Shown piece by piece: positions 18,204 through 26,432 of a stretch of DNA of 64,000 nt. Where the stretch lies: positions 496,001 through 560,000 of the forward strand of contig NZ_WKKF01000002.1 in NCBI RefSeq assembly GCF_009674765.1, in the 5' to 3' direction. The notes beneath the pieces are model-generated. The model had not been told where the DNA came from and did no database searches. It saw only the letters and a list, made by a program, of their open reading frames with translations. Within the stretch, counting starts at the first letter, position 1, and each line of letters begins with the position of its first letter. The stretch comes from Metabacillus idriensis (GTDB lineage: Bacteria > Bacillota > Bacilli > Bacillales > Bacillaceae). Position numbers and translations under genes: made by a program.

Positions 18204-19454
18204 ATGAAATCAAGAAAATGGTTAGCGGGGTTTGGAGTTGCTTCGATGTTATTTACAGGGGCTTTGGCAGGGTGCAGTTCTGATGAAACATCTAAAGAGG
18301 GCGCAGACGGTGAAAAAGTGGAAGTAACGCTTGCTGGATGGGGCGGAAATCCGACTGAAGAAAAGCTGTTAAAGCAAACGATCGAAGACTTTGAAGCGAA
18401 GCATCCTAAAATTGATGTCAAGCTTGAGGTTATTACAGAACAATATATGGATGTTATTAAAACACGCTTAATCGGCGGAGAAGGACCAGATGTTTTTTAT
18501 TTGGATGCATTTGAAGCTCCTGGTCTGATTGAAACTGGCGTTATTGAACCTTTAGATGAGTATGTTACAGAGGATTTTGACGTTGAAGATTTTGAAAAGC
18601 CATTATTGGAAGCGTTTATATCTGAGGATAAAACGTACGGTTTCCCAAAAGACTATTCAACTTTAGCGCTCTTTTATAACAAAAAAATGCTTGCTGATGC
18701 TGGCGTAGAGGTTCCTAAAACGTGGGAAGAGTTCCGCGAGGCATCTAAGAAACTAACGAAAGACGGACAATACGGATTTGGCGTCGCGCCTGAGCTTGCA
18801 CGCCAATACTGGGTGGCTGAATCACTTGGCGGCGATGTAGTAAAAGAGGATAAAGCAAATTTTGCATCTGATGAAGTGGTAGAAGCATTAAAACCGGTTA
18901 TTGATATGCACAATGTCGATAAATCAGCGGTTGAAGCCAAAGAAGTAGGCGCAACCTGGGGCGGAGAAATTTTCGGCCAGCAAAAAGCGGCTATGGTCAT
19001 TGAAGGAAACTGGGCAATTCCATTTTTAGCTGATACATTCCCTGATGTAGAGTACGGAACAGCTGAGCTGCCGGCGATTAATGGTGAGAAATCAACGATG
19101 GCTTACAGTGTTGCTTATGTCATGAATGCTGCTTCTGAAAAGAAAGAAGCGTCATGGGAGCTGCTTTCATACCTGACTGGAAAAGAAGGCATGGAGACAT
19201 GGACCAGTAAAGGCTATGCTCTGCCGACCCGTAAATCCGTTGCAGAAAAGCTTGGCTATGACAAAGATGAGCTGCGCGGACCGCTTGTAGCAGGCGCTTC
19301 TTATGCAACTGTATGGTCAGAAGGCTCAAATCTTCCTATTATCGTGAATAACTTCAACAACCAATTTATGAGTGCATTCCTTGGAGACCGTCCGCTTGAA
19401 GAAGCATTAAAAGAAGCGGAAAAACAGGCAAACAGCGAAATTGACTCAAAATAA
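18204..19454 (+). CDS. Sugar ABC transporter substrate-binding lipoprotein
   Basis: The 416-residue lipoprotein has a signal peptide with lipobox LAGC, then a family 1 extracellular solute-binding fold (VEVTLAGWGGNPTEEKLLKQ onward). It should capture a sugar or oligosaccharide outside the membrane and hand it to the two permeases encoded next. I chose the ATG at 18204 (MKSRKW) because it gives a proper signal peptide and has GGAAGGGG upstream; a start 18 bases earlier is less fitting. Two strong hairpins separate it from the permease genes, a common way to keep the binding protein in excess. Confidence 0.93.
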   Translation: MKSRKWLAGFGVASMLFTGALAGCSSDETSKEGADGEKVEVTLAGWGGNPTEEKLLKQTIEDFEAKHPKIDVKLEVITEQYMDVIKTRLIGGEGPDVFYLDAFEAPGLIETGVIEPLDEYVTEDFDVEDFEKPLLEAFISEDKTYGFPKDYSTLALFYNKKMLADAGVEVPKTWEEFREASKKLTKDGQYGFGVAPELARQYWVAESLGGDVVKEDKANFASDEVVEALKPVIDMHNVDKSAVEAKEVGATWGGEIFGQQKAAMVIEGNWAIPFLADTFPDVEYGTAELPAINGEKSTMAYSVAYVMNAASEKKEASWELLSYLTGKEGMETWTSKGYALPTRKSVAEKLGYDKDELRGPLVAGASYATVWSEGSNLPIIVNNFNNQFMSAFLGDRPLEEALKEAEKQANSEIDSK

Positions 19455-19467
19455 GAAAAAGTGGCTG

Positions 19468-19500
19468 AGAAAAGGGAAATGCTTGTTTCCCTTTTCTTCT
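19468..19500 (+). terminator. Intra-operon hairpin 1 (attenuator or stabiliser)
   Basis: A perfect 12-bp stem (AGAAAAGGGAAA / TTTCCCTTTTCT) with a 6-base loop is followed by TCTTCTTT. It sits 14 bases after the binding-protein gene. It may terminate most transcripts or protect the upstream mRNA from 3' decay. Confidence 0.7.
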
Positions 19501-19517
19501 TTAAAATCTGCACTGGT

Positions 19518-19554
19518 TCTTTCTGACGAAGTCCTTTTTACTTCGTCAGAAAGA
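19518..19554 (+). promoter_or_regulatory. Intra-operon hairpin 2
   Basis: The 14-bp perfect stem TTTCTGACGAAG / CTTCGTCAGAAA (plus two flanking pairs) has a 9-base loop. It lacks a T run and so looks like an mRNA stability or processing element rather than a terminator. Confidence 0.6.
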
Positions 19555-19597
19555 GTTTGTGCAGGATTTACTTAAAGTGGGGGGCTTGGATAGCAAA

Positions 19598-20497
19598 ATG
19601 AAAAATCTATTTTCCAAACGAACATTAAGAGAGGCTGGACAAGGCTACTTTTTCATGTCGCCTGCATTGTTTGTCTTATTATTATTTATCATCGGTCCCA
19701 TTTTTTATATAGTCTTTCTCTCGTTTCATAAAGTGCAGCTGCTGGGAACAGCAAGCTATGATTTTGTCGCTTTTGATAACTTTACGAGAATCCTTGATGA
19801 CACAAGGGCGCAGATCGCTTTGTGGAACACATTTAAATATGTGGTGATTGTTGTTCCGTGTCAGACGATTCTCGCGCTGATCCTTGCGGCAACATTAAAT
19901 GCAGGAATGAAGGGCCAAACATTCTTTAGAATTGTGTACTTTCTGCCTACCCTGACATCGTCTGCTGTATTAACCCTGATTTTTATGTGGATGTACAACA
20001 AAAATGGATTAATCAACAACGTATTAGACACACTGGGCTTGCCGACCTATAACTTCCTTGGAGACCCGAATATCGCGCTTAATGCGATTATGATTATGAA
20101 TATTTGGTCCACAGCACCATTTTTCATGGTTATTTATTTAGCTGCTCTGCAGGATATTCCGGACTCACTTTACGAAGCAGCGGAGCTTGACGGGGCTAAT
20201 ACCGTTCAGAAATTCTTGAAAATTACGGTACCGCACTTGCGCCCGGTCACATCATTTGTCGCGATTATGGGCTTAATCGGAACATTCCAGCTTTTTGATC
20301 AGTCCTACATTTTCTCAGCTGGATCAGGGGGACCGGATAATTCAACCTTAACCGTTGTTCTTTTAGTCTATCAGTATGCGTTTAAAAATCTCGGAACGAT
20401 GGGATACGCGGCGGCTCTTGTTCTGCTGCTTGCGATTGTAATTCTTGTGGCGACATTGCTGCAGCGGAAATTTTCAAAAGAAGAGTCACTCTACTAA
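19598..20497 (+). CDS. Sugar ABC transporter permease, MalF type
   Basis: The 299-residue membrane protein has six transmembrane segments and the EAA coupling loop YEAAELDGANTVQKFLKITVPHLRP. It pairs with the following permease. The ATG at 19598 (MKNLF) is chosen, though the GTGGGGGG ribosome binding site is 13 bases away. A TTG at 19586 is too close to that site, so the start is not certain. The absence of an ATPase gene suggests use of a shared MsmX-type ATPase elsewhere on the chromosome, which is the known practice in bacilli. Confidence 0.92.
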   Translation: MKNLFSKRTLREAGQGYFFMSPALFVLLLFIIGPIFYIVFLSFHKVQLLGTASYDFVAFDNFTRILDDTRAQIALWNTFKYVVIVVPCQTILALILAATLNAGMKGQTFFRIVYFLPTLTSSAVLTLIFMWMYNKNGLINNVLDTLGLPTYNFLGDPNIALNAIMIMNIWSTAPFFMVIYLAALQDIPDSLYEAAELDGANTVQKFLKITVPHLRPVTSFVAIMGLIGTFQLFDQSYIFSAGSGGPDNSTLTVVLLVYQYAFKNLGTMGYAAALVLLLAIVILVATLLQRKFSKEESLY

Positions 20498-20512
20498 AAG
20501 GAGGATGGAAAG

Positions 20513-21340
20513 ATGAAAAAGAAATTTGGAATTGGAAAAGCGATTGTATACGCGATTCTAGTACTCTATGCTGTTACGACACTTGTGCCGTTTTTATGGG
20601 CTCTTTCCTCTTCGTTTAAAACGCTGCAGGAAATAGTCAGCGGCACGCTAAGCTTTATTCCTAAAAACTTTACGTTTGATAACTATAAGCAGATTTTCAT
20701 AGAGCAGGAGCTTTTCCCAAGATGGATGTTTAATAGTATATTAATTGCCGTCATTGGAACGATATTAAATTTATTGTTCAATTCTATGGCAGGATATGCT
20801 CTTGCAAGACTCAGCTTTCCCGGAAAAAAAGCGCTGTTCATTACGATTCTTGCTGTACTGATGATTCCGGCCCAGGTCACGATGATTCCAAACTACTTGA
20901 TTTTAAAAGAGTTTGGCTGGCTGAATTCGTATCAGGGTATGATTGTTCCGGCCATGATTAATGCTACGTTCATTTTCATGATGCGCCAGTTCTTTATCAA
21001 CTTTCCGAAAGAATTGGAAGAAGCAGCTGAAATGGATGGCCTCAGCAGACTTGGCACGTTCTTTAAAATTGTGCTTCCGCTTGCAAGACCGGCTCTTGCT
21101 GCACAGTCAATCTTTGTATTTATGGGCTTCTGGAACGATTTCATGAGACCGCTGATTGTGATGACAGATATTGAAATGTTTACACTCCCGCTTGGGCTGA
21201 ATACCTTCAAGGGTCAGTTCGTCAGCTACTGGAACTACATTATGGCAGCATCCATGGTATTTACGCTGCCGGTTCTATTGATTTATGCATTCTTTAATCG
21301 CTATTTCATTAAGGGAATTTCATTTACAGGCGGTAAATAA
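20513..21340 (+). CDS. Sugar ABC transporter permease, MalG type
   Basis: The 275-residue protein has six transmembrane segments and the EAA loop LEEAAEMDGLSRLGTFFKIVLPLARPALA. It completes the two-permease channel for the binding protein encoded upstream. AAAGGAGG precedes its ATG, and the gap to the previous gene is 15 bases. Residues PFLWALSSSFKTLQEI at the N-terminus are characteristic of MalG-like subunits. It is the last gene of the LacI-controlled unit. Confidence 0.93.
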   Translation: MKKKFGIGKAIVYAILVLYAVTTLVPFLWALSSSFKTLQEIVSGTLSFIPKNFTFDNYKQIFIEQELFPRWMFNSILIAVIGTILNLLFNSMAGYALARLSFPGKKALFITILAVLMIPAQVTMIPNYLILKEFGWLNSYQGMIVPAMINATFIFMMRQFFINFPKELEEAAEMDGLSRLGTFFKIVLPLARPALAAQSIFVFMGFWNDFMRPLIVMTDIEMFTLPLGLNTFKGQFVSYWNYIMAASMVFTLPVLLIYAFFNRYFIKGISFTGGK

Positions 21341-21343
21341 GAA

Positions 21344-21494
21344 AAGCAGAATCGCCCGTTTAGCTCCGACAGACAGATAAGGCTTCGCCAGAAAAGGCGC
21401 TTTTTGCCTTTACTGGCGGAGCCGTTCTGGCCGAGGAGTTGGGCGCTTCCGCTCGCCATCGAAGCGCAAAATTTTATACTTTCTTATCTCTTAA
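21344..21494. repeat. Family B intergenic repeat (copy 2)
   Basis: Oriented opposite to the copy at 5558. It runs from GAAAAGCAGAATCGCCCGTT through CCGACAGACAGATAAG to CGAAGCGCAAAATTTTATAC and TTTCTTATCTC. In the middle CTGGCGGAGCC and GGCTTCGCCAG form the arms of a hairpin. Confidence 0.75.
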
Positions 21495-21537
21495 AAAAGA
21501 AGCTGGTGCAGGTGCATCAGCTTCCTTTTTATTTTAT
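21491..21537. terminator. Bidirectional terminator
   Basis: The stem GAAGCTG..TGCA / TGCA..CAGCTTC is flanked by an A run at the left and a T run at the right. It serves the sugar operon on the plus strand and the SRPBCC gene on the minus strand. Confidence 0.82.
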
Positions 21538-21969
21538 TAAAGAATTTTCACAATATCTTTTTAATTGATGCAGCAGGGACAGAGCTAATTTCCCGGTCAG
21601 TTTGCTTGAAAGTGTGCCCATGATTTTTGCAAATGGCGATAAATAGATCGTCTCATAGGTCTGGGTAACCTTTGTTTCACCCTGCAAATCTTCAAGGTGA
21701 TAGGAGATCACCATTTTAAATGCTTTGCTTTCCAAGGAATACGAATAAGTTTCCGGTTCGATCACTGCAACATTTTTTCCGTGAAAAGAAGTTCGGATTG
21801 CACCTTCTTTTTGAACTTGGATAAATGCTGCACCCTCTGTTTTCTCTTCTGAAGGATGTTCATATTGAATGCTTTGAATCTCCTTTGTCCATGATTCGCG
21901 TGCAGACGGAGTTGATAGTTGTTCAAAGACGAAGCCGGCTGGTGCTTTAATAACGACTGTATGCTTCAA
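21529..21969 (-). CDS. SRPBCC-fold (START-like) protein
   Basis: The 146-residue protein has the layout of polyketide-cyclase/START-like proteins: a beta strand with KHTVVIKAPAGFVFEQLSTP, alternating strands, and a long C-terminal helix (KLALSLLHQLKRYCEN). Such proteins bind hydrophobic ligands or act as small cyclases, and nothing shows the ligand here. I take the TTG at 21969 as start: it has GGGAGGA 9 bases upstream and overlaps the preceding stop codon as TTGA. An in-frame ATG at 21987 would swallow that ribosome binding site. Its only partner is the BtrH-like gene upstream, so the two act in one pathway. Confidence 0.68.
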   Translation of the reverse strand: MKHTVVIKAPAGFVFEQLSTPSARESWTKEIQSIQYEHPSEEKTEGAAFIQVQKEGAIRTSFHGKNVAVIEPETYSYSLESKAFKMVISYHLEDLQGETKVTQTYETIYLSPFAKIMGTLSSKLTGKLALSLLHQLKRYCENSLIK

Positions 21970-23168
21970 GATAGATAATCCTCCCATTTCTTTGAATGAA
22001 GAGCTTCTTCTAGTTTAATAAGAGCTTCTTTTTCAAGTGTTTGAATTTGGCAGATCAATCCGGCCAGATGCGTAAACAGTTCCTTGCGGTCAGTCTCAGT
22101 AACCTGCAGCTGTTCGCTTGCTTCTGCTTTCAGCTCAAGCAGGTCCGCGTTCATTTGCTTATATTCTTTCAACCTGAATTCTTCACTATGATAAAACTTA
22201 TTCAGTTCCTGAAATTTTTCTTTCATTAAAAGGAATTCATCGTATTCACTGTTTAAGGAGTCCTCGGCAATTTGTCTCCATATCAATCCCGCTTTTTCAT
22301 ATAGCCCGCCGGCTTCCAGCAGCAGAGGTTCATGAATGATCTCTCCGACCATATTCAAGAATGTTGAATAGGAGCGGCGAAGTGCATAGCCATCCGTATT
22401 TTCCACAATCCAATAATACGTATAGTAAAGGGCATTTACGAGATGAGCGGTATTATGAAAGATTTTACCGAAGCTTTGCTTGTTTGAAGCTGTCAGGCTT
22501 GTCTTCCATCTGTCCAAAGCGGTAATGCCGAAGTTGCTCATTCTCGGGTTGTGTGCGCTTTTTAACCCTGTTTCAATACCTGTTCTTGCAGCAGCTATGA
22601 TTTTCTTTAACGAAAGGTCTTGGTCAGCAGGTTCCTTCAAGAAAATCGATTGATTAATGATTTTCCTTGTTGCCAAATGATCGCGCCCCAGGATAAGATC
22701 TTCAATTGAAATTTCAATAGGTATGTCCTTTTGTAGAGCGATTTTAACGATTCCTGTCTCTTTGTTGATATCTGACACCAGACCGTAGATCTGATAGCCA
22801 TTTGGAGAAATGCTTTTTTTGCGGAACACATCTTCGTTTATTGCAACAATAACTGGATTTCCGCCTGAAACCTGCTTATCTAATTTTTCAAAGGCAGCTT
22901 TGCGGTCTTTTGTCTGCTGAACAGCAGGCTGAAAACCTAGCGCTTTTAATGCGCCGGAAATAAACAGTTCACTGCTTTCCCATAACGCACGGGTTCCTAA
23001 ATAGAAGCTCGAAAAATCTTCTTTTTCATAAAAGAAAGTAAAGTATCCGTATCCTGCACCTCCGCCAATTCCAAGCAGCATTTCCTCTGTCAGAAAATCC
23101 GGTAAAGGCTTTTTTGGGTGATGCTTCAGCAGATTGAATAGAGCACTTGTATCTGAATGAAATCCCAT
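21966..23168 (-). CDS. BtrH-N/DUF4872-like protein
   Basis: The 400-residue protein looks like the BtrH N-terminal domain plus DUF4872: an N-terminal SALFNLLKHH segment, EEMLLGIGGGAGYGYFTFFYE, a YQIYGLV strand, and a helical, charged C-terminal half ending in a coiled-coil-like stretch (about 300-395). BtrH-type domains are papain-like acyltransferases or peptidase relatives. The Cys that normally precedes the first helix appears here as Ser (GFHSDTSAL), so catalysis may be lost or altered. GGAGG precedes the ATG. It is divergent from the XRE regulator and shares twin operators with it. The function is unknown. Confidence 0.68.
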   Translation of the reverse strand: MGFHSDTSALFNLLKHHPKKPLPDFLTEEMLLGIGGGAGYGYFTFFYEKEDFSSFYLGTRALWESSELFISGALKALGFQPAVQQTKDRKAAFEKLDKQVSGGNPVIVAINEDVFRKKSISPNGYQIYGLVSDINKETGIVKIALQKDIPIEISIEDLILGRDHLATRKIINQSIFLKEPADQDLSLKKIIAAARTGIETGLKSAHNPRMSNFGITALDRWKTSLTASNKQSFGKIFHNTAHLVNALYYTYYWIVENTDGYALRRSYSTFLNMVGEIIHEPLLLEAGGLYEKAGLIWRQIAEDSLNSEYDEFLLMKEKFQELNKFYHSEEFRLKEYKQMNADLLELKAEASEQLQVTETDRKELFTHLAGLICQIQTLEKEALIKLEEALHSKKWEDYLS

Positions 23169-23186
23169 ATCTGTACCTCCAGAGTG

Positions 23187-23202
23187 TTTGCTATTGCAAA
23201 CT
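23187..23202. promoter_or_regulatory. XRE operator 1
   Basis: GTTTGCTATTGCAAAC is a near-perfect palindrome with arms GTTTGC/GCAAAC. It lies just past the -10 of the BtrH-like gene's promoter, over its start of transcription. Confidence 0.82.
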
Positions 23203-23210
23203 TTCTTTTA

Positions 23211-23238
23211 CTATATCAACATGAGTTTGCTATTGCAA
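23211..23238 (-). promoter_or_regulatory. Promoter of the BtrH-like/SRPBCC operon
   Basis: On the minus strand, -35 TTGCAA lies inside operator 2 (23234-23239 region), followed by a 17-base spacer and -10 TATAGT (23211-23216). Confidence 0.7.
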
Positions 23239-23240
23239 AC
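23225..23240. promoter_or_regulatory. XRE operator 2
   Basis: An exact second copy of GTTTGCTATTGCAAAC, centred 38 bases from operator 1. It covers the -35 regions of both divergent promoters. Confidence 0.82.
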
Positions 23241-23255
23241 AAAATTTATTATATT
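23227..23255 (+). promoter_or_regulatory. Promoter of the XRE-ImmA operon
   Basis: -35 TTGCTA (23227-23232), a 17-base spacer and -10 TATATT (23250-23255). The -35 and part of the spacer are inside operator 2. Confidence 0.65.
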
Positions 23256-23277
23256 AAGAGCAAGAGGAGGAGTTTCG

Positions 23278-23658
23278 TTGAATATTGGAAAGTATGTAAA
23301 AGAGTTCAGGGTGAAAAAAGGCTGGACTTTAGCAAAACTCTCAAGTGAATCTGGAGTCTCTAAACCTTATCTTTCACAAATTGAGAATACCCCAAACAAA
23401 CAAATTTCCGCGGAAAAGCTATATCAGCTTGCCATCGCACTTGAAGTAACTATGGGTCAGCTGATGGGAAAAGAGGTCGCTCTCAACCGTCAGGCGGATG
23501 TACCTGCAAGTTTGCTTGCTTTTGCAGAGAAGAACGGACTTCACGATGAACAGATTCAGATGCTTGCAAACATTAAATATAGAGGGAAACAGCCATCCAC
23601 TGAAGATGAATGGGAGAAAATCTTCCTGGCAATAAAAACCTCAATCGAGAGCGAATAG
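23278..23658 (+). CDS. XRE-family transcriptional regulator
   Basis: The 126-residue protein begins with a Cro/C1-type helix-turn-helix (about 5-62; LAKLSSESGVSKPYLSQIEN), followed by a short C-terminal segment with no known fold. The TTG start at 23278 has GAGGAGG at spacing 7, and upstream frames run through the promoter. The immA gene starts 1 base after its stop codon. In known ImmA/ImmR systems the metalloprotease cleaves such a repressor on a signal, releasing target genes. Here the duplicated palindrome on the divergent promoter is the obvious target. Confidence 0.88.
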   Translation: MNIGKYVKEFRVKKGWTLAKLSSESGVSKPYLSQIENTPNKQISAEKLYQLAIALEVTMGQLMGKEVALNRQADVPASLLAFAEKNGLHDEQIQMLANIKYRGKQPSTEDEWEKIFLAIKTSIESE

Positions 23659-23659
23659 A

Positions 23660-24430
23660 ATGAATTCCAGAGAAAAAGCACTGTTGAGGGCACGACAGCT
23701 AATGGACGATTATTTTAGTTTCGGCGGATCATTTCCCATCAATATGAAAATGCTTGCTTCGCTAGCAGGGATCACGGTTCGGGAAAAATATATGGAGAAC
23801 GATCAATCCGGCCAGCTTGTCATTCAGGACGGGAAAATAGCTGCGTACGTTAATATTTTTGATCCGCCGAGGAGGCAGAATTTCACGATTGCCCATGAAA
23901 TCGCTCATACCCTGATGGATGAGTTTGATCATATTCAGTACAGGAAAAAAGAAAGTGTGCAAGATGAAATTGAGAGGCTTTGTGATGAAATAGCATCTGA
24001 GCTCTTGCTTCCAACAGCTGAATTTAAGCGGCAGATGAATCAGCATGGCGAGAAATTGTCCTCCTTTAAGCCGCTCGCAAAGTACTTTCATGCTTCATTA
24101 GAAGCCGTTGCGGTCAAATTTGCAGGCTGTGCCGAAAATCAAAACCGGACCATTTTAATGGTGACAGATTTTCATGCTGCTGGTCGCCGGGACTTGGCGA
24201 TTTCAGGTGTGATTCCTCTGGCAGATTGGGCCATCTTCGTGCCTAAAGGACTTTCAATCGGAAAAGAACGGCAGCTGGCGGATTCTTTTTATCAAAATGC
24301 GCCATTTGAGAAAAGGATGCAATTGAGTCTTGGCCAATTGCAGGGAGAATATCTGGTAGAAACCCATCCTTCTAAATTTCAGCAGAGCGGAAAGCTGTAT
24401 AACAAAGGTTATATCCTTCTTTCGAAATGA
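23660..24430 (+). CDS. ImmA/IrrE-family metallopeptidase
   Basis: The 256-residue protein holds the zinc site H79-E80-I-A-H83 in FTIAHEIAHTLMDEF and the downstream CDEIASELLLP segment that supplies the third ligand in the family. It likely cuts or otherwise inactivates the XRE repressor encoded just upstream. About 100 C-terminal residues form a separate domain with no recognised fold, possibly the sensor. There is no integrase, relaxase or phage gene nearby, so this is not an ICEBs1-like immunity pair but a stand-alone switch next to the BtrH-like/SRPBCC genes. A strong terminator follows. Confidence 0.85.
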   Translation: MNSREKALLRARQLMDDYFSFGGSFPINMKMLASLAGITVREKYMENDQSGQLVIQDGKIAAYVNIFDPPRRQNFTIAHEIAHTLMDEFDHIQYRKKESVQDEIERLCDEIASELLLPTAEFKRQMNQHGEKLSSFKPLAKYFHASLEAVAVKFAGCAENQNRTILMVTDFHAAGRRDLAISGVIPLADWAIFVPKGLSIGKERQLADSFYQNAPFEKRMQLSLGQLQGEYLVETHPSKFQQSGKLYNKGYILLSK

Positions 24431-24461
24431 AAAAGCTGATCTTTCTGAAGATCAGCTTTTT
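24430..24461. terminator. Bidirectional terminator
   Basis: A perfect 14-bp stem (AAAAAGCTGATCTT / AAGATCAGCTTTTT, loop TCTG) between the convergent immA-like gene and the small membrane-protein gene. Confidence 0.92.
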
Positions 24462-24471
24462 GACATTTTAT

Positions 24472-24798
24472 TCATTCAACTTTGTATTTTATATAACTGT
24501 AGTTCTCTGTCGGCTTCACTTCAACTGTTTTTCCATCTGCATCTTTAAGGACTTCAAATTCCTGATACGTTTCCACCCTATATCCATCTTTTACTTCGGA
24601 TGCAATTTTCTTATCCTCGAACACTGTAAACAGCAGCTGCTCCTTTGCCGCAGTCTCTGCTTCTTCATCAGCAGCCATAGGAAAAGTTCCGGTTTCCGTA
24701 TTATGTGCCTGAAATGAATCTAAATAGGCCATCGTTCCAATCAGGAGAACGAGGAAAAAGAGGGTGAAGATTTTTGAACTTGTTTTAGACAGCAACAC
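24472..24798 (-). CDS. Small membrane-anchored hypothetical protein
   Basis: The 108-residue protein has one N-terminal transmembrane helix (about 8-26; IFTLFFLVLLIGTMAYL), followed by a polar, mostly acidic extracytoplasmic part ending NYSYIKYKVE. No family is recognised. The start is GTG with GGAGCGG upstream. It is divergent from the thioredoxin-like gene and flanked by a terminator. Translation is plausible from the ribosome binding site, the length and the hydrophobic pattern, but nothing indicates function. Confidence 0.6.
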   Translation of the reverse strand: MLLSKTSSKIFTLFFLVLLIGTMAYLDSFQAHNTETGTFPMAADEEAETAAKEQLLFTVFEDKKIASEVKDGYRVETYQEFEVLKDADGKTVEVKPTENYSYIKYKVE

Positions 24799-24904
24799 CA
24801 GCCGCTCCTTTCAAAAACTTCTTAATTCATATGTACGCTCGTCTTACAGGAATATGTCCAATCTTCAAGGAGAATGATAAGGATAAAAAAGGAAGGTGAT
24901 CTTT

Positions 24905-25384
24905 ATGAGGCAAATGATCCTGCTTGTTGTTCTTTTCTGCTTTTGGATCCCGCTGGGACAACCTGCTGCAGCAAAAGCACCTGAACTTAAGCTGACGGAT
25001 ATCAACCAGAAAGAACACGAATTAAAACCGCCCTACGATCGGCCCATTGTTCTGAACTTCTGGGCATCCTGGTGTGGCCCGTGCAAAATGGAAGCACCTG
25101 ACTTAGTGAATCTTGCAGAGAAATATAAAGATCAGGTGATGATTTATGCAGTGAACATGACGAATCAGGATTCTGAAGAAGGAGCGTATATGTTCGCTAA
25201 AGACCATGGATTTTCATTTCCAGTTTTGCTTGATCAAACAGGGGAAGCTTCATCCCTGTACAGAGTGGCAGCGGTGCCTACCACTTTTTTTGTAGACAGG
25301 AATGGAGAAATAGTGAGTGTGCTTACTGGGTATGGCGGGGCGGAATTGCTTGAGACGAGGGTAAGAGAGCTGATAGGTAAATAA
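24905..25384 (+). CDS. TlpA/ResA-like extracytoplasmic thiol-disulfide oxidoreductase
   Basis: The 159-residue protein has an N-terminal hydrophobic signal or anchor (MILLVVLFCFWIPLG), a thioredoxin fold and the redox motif WASWCGPCKMEAPDL, with the cis-Pro segment VAAVPTTFFVD. The family reduces or oxidises thiols of exported proteins, for example apocytochrome c in the case of ResA. No cytochrome biogenesis genes are adjacent, so the partner is unknown. I choose the ATG at 24905, three codons after another ATG, because GGAAGGTGATC lies at the right distance. Confidence 0.88.
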   Translation: MRQMILLVVLFCFWIPLGQPAAAKAPELKLTDINQKEHELKPPYDRPIVLNFWASWCGPCKMEAPDLVNLAEKYKDQVMIYAVNMTNQDSEEGAYMFAKDHGFSFPVLLDQTGEASSLYRVAAVPTTFFVDRNGEIVSVLTGYGGAELLETRVRELIGK

Positions 25385-25386
25385 AG

Positions 25387-25413
25387 AGCCGGTCAGGCAA
25401 TGACCGGCTTTAT
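25387..25413. terminator. Bidirectional terminator
   Basis: The stem AGCCGGTCA / TGACCGGCT (loop GGCAA) is flanked by ATAAAG and TTTATTTG. It lies between the thioredoxin-like gene and the convergent YeiH-like gene. Confidence 0.85.
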
Positions 25414-25417
25414 TTGT

Positions 25418-26432
25418 TTAATTCAACCCCAATAACAGGACTAACCCATACCCCGCTGCAGACAGCACCAGCGACCCTGTCAAACCGGCAATCAGCGGCT
25501 TAGCGCCAAGCTTTTTAAAAGACTTTAAGTTGACGTTCAATCCCAGTCCGGCCATGGCCATGCCAATTAATAGGTAGGATAAGAAGACAATGAAAGCAGC
25601 CGTTTCCTCTGATGCAATCCCGGCTGTATTCAATCCGCTCATGAAAAGGAATCCAAGAATAAACCATGGGATTGGCAAGGATGAGGGAGCCCCATCTGTC
25701 TTTTTTTCTCTAAATAGGATTCCGACTATTAAAGCAGCGGGTACAAGAAGGGCGACACGGGTTAATTTTACGATTATGGCCATATCCTCTGCTTCGGTTC
25801 CTCCGATCGATGCCGCAGCTATGACATGTGCAACTTCATGAAGCGTTCCTCCCGAAAAAGCACCGAACCCATAGGGTGTTAGATTAATAAATGAATAGAT
25901 AAAGGTGTAAAGCAGGGTAAAGGCCGTGCCTAAAATGGCAATGGGTTCCAGCACTCACAGCAGTCTCCTCGTCATTCGCTTTGACTAATGGGGCAATTGC
26001 TGCAACTGCTGCGGCACCGCAAATCGCTGTTCCGCAGGCGGTGAGGATACTGAGTTTCTTATCCACTTTGAGAAAGCGGGATAGAGCATATACAAGAGGT
26101 ATGGTAAAGAGGATGACGATCAGGGATAAGACAAATACATTGAAACCTGCATGATAGAGGTCAGATAAATTCAGTCTCATTCCGAGCAAAATAATGCCGA
26201 ATCGCAATAGCTTTTTACTTGAAAATACTGCTCCTGCAAGCACTTGTTCACTTATACCAGCAGAAGCTCTCCACATGATTCCAATGATCATGGCGATAAT
26301 AAGCGGTCCGATTATGGAGAAAAAGGAAAATGTTGCTATATAAGAAGCTGCAGCTGCAAATATAAATGTCAGCAAAATCCCCTGCATAAATGGAAAAATA
26401 TTCTGTTTTTCCTTTGTTTGACTTTTTAACAT
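25418..26432 (-). pseudogene. YeiH/UPF0324-family membrane transporter, frameshifted
   Basis: The N-terminal half (26432 to about 25950) runs LKSQTKEKQNIFPFMQGILL through the family segment TACGTAICGAAAVAAIAPLVKANDEETAVS. It then loses frame and ends at 25884. The C-terminal half continues in another frame from about 25954 (IAILGTAFTLLYTF, then GTLHEVAHVIAAA) to 25418. Joined, the two make a full-length ~335-residue YeiH-type protein with about ten transmembrane segments, a family of putative sulfate or organosulfonate exporters. The break is a single-base shift near 25945-25955. Either the gene is inactive or the base count is wrong there. The start is the ATG at 26432, with AGGAAG 8 bases upstream. 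Confidence 0.85.
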
